Assembly (NCBI RefSeq): GCF_005863245.1
Contig: NZ_VBUT01000010.1
Location: forward strand, 1 to 64,000
Length of the DNA: 64,000 nucleotides
Origin: Nocardia cyriacigeorgica
GTDB lineage: Bacteria > Actinomycetota > Actinomycetes > Mycobacteriales > Mycobacteriaceae
Reading direction: 5' to 3'
Positions within the stretch are counted from its first letter, which is position 1; every line of letters begins with the position of its first letter. Positions 55,173 to 64,000 of the stretch are shown piece by piece. Position numbers and translations under genes: made by a program. Under the pieces are notes generated by a model. The model had not been told where the DNA came from, made no database searches, and saw only the letters and a program-made list of their open reading frames with translations.

Positions 55173-55885
55173 GCCGGCCGGAATCCGGTGAGCAGGACGT
55201 CACGATAGGCGGGCCGTTCCGGCTGTTCGGGCTCGACCGGGCTGGTGTAGTGCAGCACCTGCTCGTCATCGAAGACGTAGGAGTCCATCGGGTCGGTCAG
55301 TTCGAACCGGCCGATCTCGTCGCGGGTTCCCGCATCGAAGATGCTCGACAGGCCGCCTGCGATATTGCTGCGCCCGATCAGATGCGCGGAACCGGCGAGC
55401 AGGCCGTCGCGGTGCACGCCTTCGGGCGCGGGCTCGCCCGGGGCGATGATGCGCATGTAGTGCGCGTCCACCAGGCAGTGCGGCGTCTTGTCCGCATCGA
55501 GCACACCGGCGGCGAGCAAGCCCCGCGCGACTGTCCTGGCGATCCGGGCGGTGATGGGGGTGACCGGATGCGCGGCCCCGATCTGGGCGAACTTGCGTTC
55601 GATCCCGCCCGCGATCGCATTCACCTCCACCGACTGGAAATACGACAGCGGCTCATCGATCGCCGTGAAGGCCAGATCGGCGCCGACGTCGAGCCGGAAA
55701 CACTGGTAGGCCCGATGCCGGTACCGCCGGTCCGCCGGCAGCCAGGTGTCGAGTGCGGTGTCCCGATCGAAGGTCTCGCGTAGTACGGCCAGTGCGTCGG
55801 CGTCGAGCCGGAAGTCGGCGGCGGTCATCAACCAGGAGCGGGTGTCCTCGGACGGCACGCTCTGCTGGACGCGCAATGTCGACAC
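55169..55885 (-). CDS. 2-oxoglutarate/Fe(II) dioxygenase (PF10014-like)
   Basis: 238 residues from GTG 55885. The iron site is HRDG (His168, Asp170) with a distal His222 in EQVLHYTSPV, and Arg in YRDVLLTGFRP for 2-oxoglutarate. FRLDVGADLAF and NIAGGLSSIFD fit PF10014, which includes free amino-acid hydroxylases such as isoleucine dioxygenase. A substrate amino acid is therefore likely but not identified. ATG 55828 is an alternative start. It is coupled with the M20 gene and lies downstream of a MocR regulator. Confidence 0.8.
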   Translation of the reverse strand: MSTLRVQQSVPSEDTRSWLMTAADFRLDADALAVLRETFDRDTALDTWLPADRRYRHRAYQCFRLDVGADLAFTAIDEPLSYFQSVEVNAIAGGIERKFAQIGAAHPVTPITARIARTVARGLLAAGVLDADKTPHCLVDAHYMRIIAPGEPAPEGVHRDGLLAGSAHLIGRSNIAGGLSSIFDAGTRDEIGRFELTDPMDSYVFDDEQVLHYTSPVEPEQPERPAYRDVLLTGFRPA

Positions 55886-56005
55886 CTTCCACGAGAGGTC
55901 GGGGGACCGTTCGGAACAGTGGTCGGCACCGGCCGATGACCGGGCCAGTGTGCAGCGTAATCCCGGAGCGGGGGCGGCGGGCATCGACCCCGGCGGCGGG
56001 TGTCG

Positions 56006-57493
56006 TCAGTAGCAGGTCAGCGGCTGGAGTGGTTCTGCCGCACGCGGACTCAGGGTTTCGTAGGCGCGGGCGATCGATTCGGTGGCACGGCGCAGGTCGG
56101 CCTCGGGGTGGGTGAAGGGCAGGCGCAGGAAACGTTCGAAGGCGCCCTGGACGCCGAAGCGGGGGCCGGCAGCGAGCAGGACGCCGTGGTTGGGGGCGGT
56201 GGCCGCCAAGGCAGTCGAGACCGGCGCGGGTAGCTGGGCCCACAACGACATGCCGCCCGCGCCGGTAGCCACCTGCCAATCCGGCAGATGCTCGGCGAGG
56301 GCGTCCAGCAGTGCGGCGCGCTGATCGCGCAGTTGGGTGCGGCGCCGGGCCAGGATGGTGTCGGCGTGCTCGAGCAGGTAGGTGGTGGCCAGCTGGTCCA
56401 TCACCGGGGTGCCGAGGTCGACGGTGGCGCGGATGCCGAGCAGGCGGGTGATCAGGGACTGGCCCGCGCGAATCCAGCCGACGCGCAGACCACCCCAGAA
56501 CGATTTCGAAGCCGAACCGATGGTGATGATCTCGGTGCCGCGGGCGAACGCGGCGGTCGGCGGGGGCGGCACGTCGTCGGTAAGCGCGAGGTCGGCCATG
56601 GATTCGTCGATGATGATCGACATCCTGGTCTCGCGCGCGATCGCGGCGAGTTCGGCGCGGTCCTCGGCGGGCATGAGCAGGCCGGTCGGATTGTTGAAGT
56701 CCGGAACGAGATACGCCAGCGAGGCGGCGGTTTGCCGTGCGGCGCTGCGGATTCCGTCGAGATCCCAGCCCGATTCCGGACGCAGCGGCACCGGCACCGG
56801 GCGGGCGCCGACATCACGGATGGCTTCAATGGCATTGGGGTAGGTGGGGTGATCGATCAGCACCCGCGCGGCGGGCGGGGCGAGCACGTTGAGCAGCAGG
56901 CGCAGGCCGTGCTGGGCGCCGAGGGTCACCAGGATCTGCTCCGGATCGGTGGGCAGGCCGCGCTCGGTGTACCGGCGGGCGACGGCTTCCCGCAAGGCGA
57001 GCACGCCGACCGGATCCATGCCGTGGGTGCCGAGATAGGACGGAATACCTTGCAGCGCAGTCGCGTACGCCTGCTCCATCTCCGGCGGCGCGGTCATGGC
57101 GGCATAGGTGAGGTCGACGGTCGGCTGATCGGAACCGGCCATCATGGCGAGAATGCCCTTCGCCGGGCGGCTGCCGTCGTGCTGGATGCTCGGCGGCAGC
57201 GCGACCGTGCTGCGCGAACCCTGCCGGGTGATCAGGTAGCCGTGCTCGCGCAGCAGCGAGTAGGTGGAGGTGATGGTGGTGCGGCTGACGCCGAGTGTGG
57301 CGGCGAGGTCGCGTTCACTGGGCAGGGCGATGCCGAGCGGCGCGCGACCGTCGTGGATGAGCAGCCGGATCCCTTCGGCCAACGCCAGGTAGGCCGGGCG
57401 CGCGGGTTTGCGCGAGGACCCGTCGGGTTCCGGGTCGCGCCAGCTGCCGAGATCGCGAGCCAGACCCGCCGCACCGATCACACGTGTCGCCAT
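56006..57493 (-). CDS. MocR/GabR-type regulator (GntR winged helix fused to aminotransferase fold)
   Basis: 495 residues. Winged helix at residues 36-100 (AEGIRLLIHDGRAPLGIALP, SERDLAATLGVSRTTITSTY), then a type I aminotransferase domain with DFNNPTG, and PLP lysine Lys330 in IGSASKSFWGGLRVGW. MocR regulators bind PLP and amino-acid derivatives. It precedes the 2OG-dioxygenase/M20 pair by 121 bases on the same strand and is divergent from a small membrane protein gene. A CTGGACT motif lies close to its start. Confidence 0.9.
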   Translation of the reverse strand: MATRVIGAAGLARDLGSWRDPEPDGSSRKPARPAYLALAEGIRLLIHDGRAPLGIALPSERDLAATLGVSRTTITSTYSLLREHGYLITRQGSRSTVALPPSIQHDGSRPAKGILAMMAGSDQPTVDLTYAAMTAPPEMEQAYATALQGIPSYLGTHGMDPVGVLALREAVARRYTERGLPTDPEQILVTLGAQHGLRLLLNVLAPPAARVLIDHPTYPNAIEAIRDVGARPVPVPLRPESGWDLDGIRSAARQTAASLAYLVPDFNNPTGLLMPAEDRAELAAIARETRMSIIIDESMADLALTDDVPPPPTAAFARGTEIITIGSASKSFWGGLRVGWIRAGQSLITRLLGIRATVDLGTPVMDQLATTYLLEHADTILARRRTQLRDQRAALLDALAEHLPDWQVATGAGGMSLWAQLPAPVSTALAATAPNHGVLLAAGPRFGVQGAFERFLRLPFTHPEADLRRATESIARAYETLSPRAAEPLQPLTCY

Positions 57494-57554
57494 ACAGTCC
57501 AGTATTGCGGTAGTGGCTCTTTATCGGCAAGGCCAGTTGTCGCACGCTGGGGAA

Positions 57555-57815
57555 ATGACCCTGCTCGTCACCCTCGCCGTCATCGTGATCTTCAGTCTGC
57601 TCGGCTATTACTACGCGCCACGCCATTCCGGGGAAAGCTGGGAGGTGGACCGGCTGCGGCCGCGGGATCCACTCAGCAATCTGCCGGTTTCGCACTATGA
57701 CGAACAGCGCTTGTTCCGGGATATCGCCGCGGTGTACGCCCGCCGCGAGGACGAGGAACCGCGCGGCGATGACTCCCCGGCGCGACGGCGCGGCCGGCCC
57801 GAACCGTCGGCGTGA
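57555..57815 (+). CDS. small single-pass membrane protein
   Basis: 86 residues: an N-terminal helix (LLVTLAVIVIFSLLGYYYA) followed by a charged tail with SHYDEQRLFRDIAAVYARRE. ATG 57555 is preceded by GGGGAA. The frame is open from 57408, but that part overlaps the MocR gene. Divergent from MocR, the position often regulated by MocR proteins. Function unknown. Confidence 0.65.
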   Translation: MTLLVTLAVIVIFSLLGYYYAPRHSGESWEVDRLRPRDPLSNLPVSHYDEQRLFRDIAAVYARREDEEPRGDDSPARRRGRPEPSA

Positions 57816-57825
57816 CCGGCCCAGT

Positions 57826-57866
57826 GATCAGACCAGTCCAGTTTTGCCTACTGGACTGGTCTGATC
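57826..57866. repeat. perfect 17-bp inverted repeat with CTGGACT motif, upstream of ogt
   Basis: GATCAGACCAGTCCAGT (57826-57842) and ACTGGACTGGTCTGATC (57850-57866) are exact complements around TTTGCCT. It lies 10 bases after the small membrane protein gene and 34 bases before ogt. It may be a terminator, but the arms contain CTGGACT, also present beside the MocR start, so it could be an operator. Confidence 0.75.
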
Positions 57867-57900
57867 TCACTTGTCGGTGGTACCGGGCAGACTGTCGGCC

Positions 57901-58464
57901 ATGAACGCAGCAGTCGGCTCGCCGGTGACGGCGGCACTGTTCGATACGGCGATCGGTACCTGCGCGATCGCGTGGCGCGCGGACGCGGTGGTGCGATTCC
58001 AGCTACCCGAGGCGAGCCCCGAGGTCACCCGCACGCGGATCCTGCGGGAGAGCCCGGAGTTCGGTCCGGTGATCGAATCCGAACCGGCCGCGGTGATCGC
58101 CGACGCCATCGCAGGCATTCGCGCCCACCTCGACGGCGAGCTGGACGACCTGCGCTGGATCACCCTCGACACCAGCACCATCCCGCAGTTCCACCGGTCG
58201 GTGTACGAGACGACCCGCGAGATCGACCCCGGCCACACCCTCAGCTACGGCGAGGTGGCCGAACGCGTCGGCGCGGCGGGCGCGGCCCAGGCCGTCGGAC
58301 AAGCCCTCGGGCGCAACCCGATCCCGCTGATCATCCCCTGCCACCGGGTGCTGGCCGCTGACCACGGCCTGCACGGGTTCTCCGGGCCCGGCGGCATCGA
58401 CACCAAGCAGCGGCTGCTGCAGATCGAACGGACACCGGGTATCGGGGAACCGACTTTGTTCTGA
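57901..58464 (+). CDS. ogt: methylated-DNA-[protein]-cysteine S-methyltransferase
   Basis: 187 residues. Active-site LIIPCHRVLA with Cys147, preceded by the recognition helix region TLSYGEVAERVGAAGAAQAVGQALGRNP. It removes methyl groups from O6-methylguanine in one turnover per protein. ATG 57901 is preferred over TTG 57871, which lies closer to the inverted repeat. Converges with the secreted protein gene, one base between stops. Confidence 0.92.
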   Translation: MNAAVGSPVTAALFDTAIGTCAIAWRADAVVRFQLPEASPEVTRTRILRESPEFGPVIESEPAAVIADAIAGIRAHLDGELDDLRWITLDTSTIPQFHRSVYETTREIDPGHTLSYGEVAERVGAAGAAQAVGQALGRNPIPLIIPCHRVLAADHGLHGFSGPGGIDTKQRLLQIERTPGIGEPTLF

Positions 58465-58465
58465 C

Positions 58466-59404
58466 CTACAGCGTGGCGCCGACGCTCGCCCCGCCCATAC
58501 CACCGAGCACACCTCCGACCGCACCGCCGGCGACAGCCGCCGGGATGCCGAGCGCGGCCGCTCCCACACCGGCGCCGATGGCAGCACCGGCACCCGTGGT
58601 GGCTGCGGCGACCGGCCAGGCGGCGACGAACGCGGCACCCAGCGCGGGCAGGGCCGCGGCACCGGCGGTCGGGATGGCCGTGGCGGCGGTGATGATCGCG
58701 CCGGCAGCGGCCGTGCCCGCGACGCCGACGACGAATCCGGCACCCGCGCCGATCGCGGCACCACCGAGCCCGCCGACGACCGCCGCGGGCACACCAGCGA
58801 TCGCCGCGCCCGCGACTGCACCGCCGACGGCGCCCGCCGCGGTGGCCGCGGCGATCTTGTCGGAACGACTGGGGTTGATGCCGATGGACCGTCCACCGGT
58901 GGCGATGGCGGCCTCGGCCTGGGCGGCGGTGCCGTTCACCCCGGCGAGCACATCGTTGGGCACCTCGTCGGGGACGGGGCTGGTGAAGTCGCCGATGCGC
59001 AGCGTCCGAGGCGGCGGCGCGATGGGTGCGACCGGCTCGACGGGCCGCGGAGCGTGCAGCTCCTGCGGCTGAATGGGCGGCGCCGGCTCGGAACGGTCCG
59101 GAATCGGGCGGGTCTGCGGCGGAGCGGGCTGGAGCGAACGCAGCTCCGGCTCGGCCTCGATCTCGGGCGCCAGCCGGTCGGAGCCGCGAGGGCCGGGATC
59201 GACGACGCCGGGCTGACGTGGCGACGGATTGGCGGGAGCCGGAGCGCCGGGAGTGACCACCCCAGGCTGCGGATCGGCCATCGCGGTGCCCGCTGCGGCG
59301 ACCGCGAGCGCCAGCGGCAGCGCCCCGATCAGCGGCCGCAGCGCCCGCCTGGCCGCCGGATTCTTCACTTCTTCGTACCGACGACCCACGCCGAACACCA
59401 CCAT
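58466..59404 (-). CDS. secreted proline-rich protein with glycine-zipper domain
   Basis: 312 residues: a signal peptide (LRPLIGALPLALAVAAAGTAMAD), a proline-rich region of about 90 residues, then a C-terminal 130-residue Ala/Gly-rich domain of zipper repeats (AGAVGGAVAGAAIAGVPAAV, VGGLGGAAIGAGAGFVVG, AGGAVGGVLGGMGG) likely to pack against or insert in membrane. I recognise no named family; similar proteins are frequent in Nocardia and may be envelope components. ATG 59404 is chosen because it directly precedes the signal peptide. Confidence 0.7.
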   Translation of the reverse strand: MVVFGVGRRYEEVKNPAARRALRPLIGALPLALAVAAAGTAMADPQPGVVTPGAPAPANPSPRQPGVVDPGPRGSDRLAPEIEAEPELRSLQPAPPQTRPIPDRSEPAPPIQPQELHAPRPVEPVAPIAPPPRTLRIGDFTSPVPDEVPNDVLAGVNGTAAQAEAAIATGGRSIGINPSRSDKIAAATAAGAVGGAVAGAAIAGVPAAVVGGLGGAAIGAGAGFVVGVAGTAAAGAIITAATAIPTAGAAALPALGAAFVAAWPVAAATTGAGAAIGAGVGAAALGIPAAVAGGAVGGVLGGMGGASVGATL

Positions 59405-59574
59405 CGAAACTCGTGCGATTTCCCCCGCCGTTCGGCGCGATCGCAGGCACGATATCCGTAGCCATCGGGAAGCTGTCAAATCGATTCGCCTGGCGTCGGC
59501 GGTCGGCCATGCCCCTTTACCAGGCGCTATGCCACGCGCACATTACCGGCTCGCTGTTTGCCGTACCGACCGAC

Positions 59575-62175
59575 TCAGCACGGCGTCTCCCCGCGCAGCA
59601 GGGCCGCGAGCGACTCCCGGTCCGTCACATCCATCTTGATGCACGCCCGGTACAGGTGTCCCTCCACCGTTCGCACCGAAACCGTGAGCCGGTCCGCGAT
59701 TTGGCGATTCGTCAGGCCCGCCGCCACCAGGTTCGCGATCTCGCGTTCGCGCGCGGTGAGCGGAAGTGGTTGCGCCGCTTGCCGAAGCGCGGGCGTGCTC
59801 GCCCCGCCGCAGGCAGCGGCGAGCCGATTCGCGGCGGCCGCCGATTCCAGCAGACGGCGCCGGTCGCCCGCGCGTTCGTGGGCCGAGGCGGCTTGCGCGG
59901 CGGCGTCCGCGGCCGACAGCATCGCGCCGATACGCTCGAATTCCGTTGCGGCGGCATCGAGTCCGGGGCCGTCGTGTGCGGCGAGTGCGACGGCGTGCCG
60001 GGCCTGCACCTGCACCAGCTCACCGTCGACCTTGGCCGCGAGATCGGCGAGCCTGCCCGCCACCGAATGCTCGCCGAAGCGGGCCGCGGTGTGCAATGCC
60101 ATGGCCTCGATGGCGTGCTGACGGGCGCGGGCGGCGGCGTCGGCGGCGTTCATGGCGATGCGGATGGCGGGCGTGATCGTGCCCTCGGCACCGGCCAGCC
60201 ACGCTTTGGCGATCTCGAGCTGCGGTTCGTAGACGGCGCTGTGCCTGCCGCCGCGCTCGGTGGCGCCGGCGATGGCCTCGGCGGCGTCACCGGCCCGGCC
60301 GAGCGCCGAATACGCCTCGGCCAGCCGCAACCGCGCCGGAAACATCCACGCCGCAGCACCTTCGGTGCTCAAGGCGGCCAGCGCCTGCTCGAGATGTTCG
60401 ATACCGTCCGGGAACCGGCCCTGCGCCACATCGACGGTGCCCTGCAAGATCTTCGACATCCCCCAGGCCAGGTACTGCCCCGGCGCCGAGTAGCCGAAAT
60501 AGGCGGTGGCGCAGCGGCGCGCGCCTTCCATATCACCGGTGAAGGTGAGCGCGAGTACCTCGGCGTGGGTGGACATGAAGCGGTTCAGTCCGTCGATGTG
60601 GGATTCGACCTCGTGTCCGCGCTGGGCGTACTGCCGGGCGGCCTCACCGCGCCCCATCAGCGCCAGCGCCAGACCACCGCCGAAGGAGGCCCACCACACC
60701 GCCCACGGCGGCGCGTCCTCGGTGTTCATCACTGATTCGGCGTCGTCGAACGCGTCGTCGATGCGGTTCTCGTTCACCGCGCACGCCGAGGCCAGACCGG
60801 TGAGAATCGCCGCGATCTTCGGATGACTCACCTTCGAGCGCACCAATGCGAGCACCTCGTCGGCGCGGTCGGCATCACCCATGGCCCACAGCAGATTCGA
60901 CACCCGCGTGCTGCCCCAGCGCGCCAGCTGCACCTCGTTGAGCTGATCCGGGTCGAAGCTGGCCAGGGTGCGTTCGGCCTCGATGCGATGGCCCTGCCAC
61001 AGCAGCGCCCGCGCCAGCAGATCCGCCGATTCCACGCCGCCGCGACGTTCCACCGCCGCCCGCGCGAACCGTTCGCCCAGCGGCAGATTCGCCAAACCGA
61101 TGGCATCGGCGGCCGCGGCTTCGAACAGTTCCAGATCGGCGGATTTGTCGCTGTCCAGGGCCAGTTCGGCCAGCCGGATCCGGTCGGCGGCGGAGTTGAT
61201 CGGACGCTCGCTCAACGCCGAATACAACCGCCCGCGCAGGCGCCGCGCCGAGGCGATACCCAGCCTGCGCCGGATGACCTCGCCGAAGAGCGGATGGTTG
61301 TAGCGCACCACCAGTTCGTGGGAGTTCTCCACCACCCGGATGACGCCGCGGTTCTCGGCCGCCTCCACCGCCTCCTCGCCGGCCAGTTCGGCCATCACCT
61401 CGAGGTCGATGGGCTCGCAGAAAGTGAGCAGCTCCAGCACCCGCAGCACCGGCTCAGGCAGTTGCTCGACCCGATCCTCCAGCAGCGCCGCCAGTTCCGA
61501 GGTGACCGCGGCGCGCCCGCGCAACTGCCAGACCCCGTTGACCTGACGCAGCGAACCGGCTTCCAGCGCACCTTCGACCAAGTGCCGCAGGAACAGCGCG
61601 TTACCGCCCGACGATTCCCACATCAGATTCGCGGTGAAACCCTCGAGCTGGCCACCGAGCATCGACTCCACCAGATCCACGCTCTGCCGCTGGCTGAACG
61701 GGTTCAAATCGATGCGCAGCAGATGCCCGTCTTTCCACAGCGAGGTGACCGCGTCGGGCACCTGGACCCCGCTGCGCACGGTCGCGACGATGCGGGCGGC
61801 ACGGTCGATCGCCAACTGCAACAACAGCGTCGCCGACAACTGATCGAGCAGATGGGCGTCGTCGACGCCGATGATGATCGGCCCGTCGGCCAGCAGCGCC
61901 TCGCGCGCGGCCGACATGAACGTCACCGGATCGTGCGCGGTGTATACCCCGACCATATGGGCGAATACACCGAGCGGAATGCTGCGCGCGGATTCGGTGC
62001 CCGCCACCCAGCGCACATTGCCGCCCACCGCCGCCGTGGCCTGTCTGGCCAGGGTGGTCTTGCCGACACCCGCGTCCCCGGTGAGCACCGCACCGACCGG
62101 GCCGTCACCGGTGAGCGCGGAGCGAATCGCCTCGAATTCGGTCGCGCGTTCGATCATCGGCCAGTTCCGAGCCAT
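59575..62175 (-). CDS. LAL-type LuxR regulator with AAA ATPase domain
   Basis: 866 residues. An N-terminal ATPase domain has Walker A LTGDAGVGKTTLAR (residues about 31-44) and Walker B IIIGVDDAHLL; a long helical TPR-like middle follows; the C-terminal LuxR HTH is LTAREREIANLVAAGLTNRQ with RTVEGHLYRACIKMDV. Such MalT-like proteins are ATP-dependent activators responding to small molecules. No target is obvious in the window: the adjoining secreted-protein gene is on the same strand downstream, 170 bases away. Confidence 0.9.
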   Translation of the reverse strand: MARNWPMIERATEFEAIRSALTGDGPVGAVLTGDAGVGKTTLARQATAAVGGNVRWVAGTESARSIPLGVFAHMVGVYTAHDPVTFMSAAREALLADGPIIIGVDDAHLLDQLSATLLLQLAIDRAARIVATVRSGVQVPDAVTSLWKDGHLLRIDLNPFSQRQSVDLVESMLGGQLEGFTANLMWESSGGNALFLRHLVEGALEAGSLRQVNGVWQLRGRAAVTSELAALLEDRVEQLPEPVLRVLELLTFCEPIDLEVMAELAGEEAVEAAENRGVIRVVENSHELVVRYNHPLFGEVIRRRLGIASARRLRGRLYSALSERPINSAADRIRLAELALDSDKSADLELFEAAAADAIGLANLPLGERFARAAVERRGGVESADLLARALLWQGHRIEAERTLASFDPDQLNEVQLARWGSTRVSNLLWAMGDADRADEVLALVRSKVSHPKIAAILTGLASACAVNENRIDDAFDDAESVMNTEDAPPWAVWWASFGGGLALALMGRGEAARQYAQRGHEVESHIDGLNRFMSTHAEVLALTFTGDMEGARRCATAYFGYSAPGQYLAWGMSKILQGTVDVAQGRFPDGIEHLEQALAALSTEGAAAWMFPARLRLAEAYSALGRAGDAAEAIAGATERGGRHSAVYEPQLEIAKAWLAGAEGTITPAIRIAMNAADAAARARQHAIEAMALHTAARFGEHSVAGRLADLAAKVDGELVQVQARHAVALAAHDGPGLDAAATEFERIGAMLSAADAAAQAASAHERAGDRRRLLESAAAANRLAAACGGASTPALRQAAQPLPLTAREREIANLVAAGLTNRQIADRLTVSVRTVEGHLYRACIKMDVTDRESLAALLRGETPC

Positions 62176-62204
62176 TTACCTACTGTAGAGGCAAGTGTTT
62201 GATT

Positions 62205-62345
62205 GCGTCGCCTTCGGCGACGCGGGTTCGCGGCCCCTGGGTGTCTCGTGTCTCAGCAACCGCTGCTTGCCTCCGGCGTGCGCAGCGGTCGCTGAGACAC
62301 GAGACGGCCCGCGAACTTTGGGGCTCGGTCTCGCTTCGCTCGAAA
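62205..62345 (-). repeat. dispersed palindromic element, copy 2 (inverted), with hairpin at purA end
   Basis: In reverse orientation: the conserved GAGCGAAGCGAGACCGAGC block is at 62322-62341, outer arms GTTCGCGG-CC at 62226-62235 and 62306-62316, and inner arms 62243-62266 and 62282-62305 match at 23 of 24 positions. The loop has CTTGCCTCCGGCGTGC, the complement of the loop in copy 1. A separate hairpin GCGTCGCC-TTC-GGCGACGC (62205-62223) adjoins it. The whole lies between the purA stop and the LuxR start and may terminate purA. Confidence 0.8.
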
Positions 62346-62436
62346 ATTGGGGTGACCGGCCGTTGTGACAGGGGGCAGACAGATGTAGCGGCCGCGTGTT
62401 GCCGGTCGCTGACGTCGTCCGTCTGCCGCTTGGCGG

Positions 62437-63729
<1,293 letters not shown>

Positions 63730-63927
63730 GGTCGTGTCTCCTACGGTTCGACGCGCAACACCGTGTGTGTTGCAGCTACCTGCCCGTATCGAGGCGGTGG
63801 CCGGAAGCACAGTCTAGTAGACCACCTGCGCGGGCCCAGTCGGGCCGGGCGCAGCACCCTGGTTGCGATCCCGGCAACGCATCGCCGCAAGCCGTCCGCG
63901 ACCAGGAACACCGGCCGGTCAGACCTC

Positions 63928-64000
63928 CGATTTCGAGCGAAGCGAGACCGAGCATCAATGTTCGCGGCCCGTCTCGCGTTTCCGCTGCCGCTGCGCACGC
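63928..64000 (+). repeat. dispersed palindromic element, copy 3 (cut by window end)
   Basis: CGATTTCGAGCGAAGCGAG with ACCGAGC (63928-63953), then GTTCGCGGCCC (63960-63970), a left stem arm beginning GTCTCGCGTTTCCGCTGC and the loop start GCGCACGC. The order is that of copy 1. The right arm is beyond the window. Upstream, GGCCGGTCAGACCTC resembles the flank of copies 1 and 2. Confidence 0.75.

Overview
The window is a GC-rich chromosomal segment of an actinobacterium, most likely a Nocardia or a close relative in the Corynebacteriales. The evidence is gene content and order. Several blocks keep the order I know from Mycobacterium tuberculosis: thiG-thiS-thiO/thiE/mutT3, glnX-glnH-pknG next to ackA-pta and fgd1, echA7-fadE12-accA2-accD2-fadE13-atuA-like, and a rhodanese gene followed by metZ. 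KstR-type, IdeR-type and SAM-IV regulatory elements fit the same group. All identifications are by reading the sequence; no database search was run.

Layout. 1-5000: a strip of accessory-looking genes (Rpn-like fragment, HExxGH peptidase, XRE regulator, asparaginase, PPC-domain protein). 5196-10679: two tiny genes with thiD, then a steroid-flavoured block: a TetR gene divergent from a steroid 5-alpha-reductase-like gene with a KstR-type box between them, cutA, and a ChoD-type GMC oxidase. 10843-11519: a VapBC toxin-antitoxin pair. 11573-20748: a six-gene, largely overlapping minus-strand acyl-CoA operon (AtuA-like, two acyl-CoA dehydrogenases, biotin carboxylase and carboxyltransferase, hydratase) ending in its own TetR gene. 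21159-23977: a class III cyclase and an ABC exporter. 24211-27894: thiamine genes and mutT3. 28155-38767: the GlnX/GlnH/PknG amino-acid-sensing operon, acetate metabolism (pta-ackA), an F420-dependent reductase of the Ddn type and fgd1, which makes reduced F420. 39226-45961: HAD phosphatase, thioesterase, MarR/DJ-1 pair, metZ with a SAM-IV riboswitch, and fprA behind an IdeR-type box. 46191-50872: amidohydrolase, NlpC/P60 protein, membrane proteins, methylacyl-CoA racemase. 51096-59404: STAND/TPR regulator, a MocR / 2OG-dioxygenase / M20 cluster, ogt, a secreted glycine-zipper protein. 59575-63729: a large LuxR (LAL) regulator and purA.

The least explained signal is a dispersed palindromic element present three times (46022-46144, 62226-62345 inverted, 63928 to the window end). 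A conserved block, including GAGCGAAGCGAGACCGAGC and GTTCGCGGCC, is followed by long stem arms that differ between copies but stay complementary, closed by a conserved loop. Two further oddities are short tandem repeats placed at convergent gene ends (after pknG/ackA and after ddn/fgd1). Other points worth a look are a PGT-repeat extension on PknG, a cyclase lacking its catalytic Asn, a ferredoxin-like Cys motif in the ChoD protein, an M20 protein lacking usual metal ligands, and a double palindromic operator at the start codon of the DJ-1/MarR operon.
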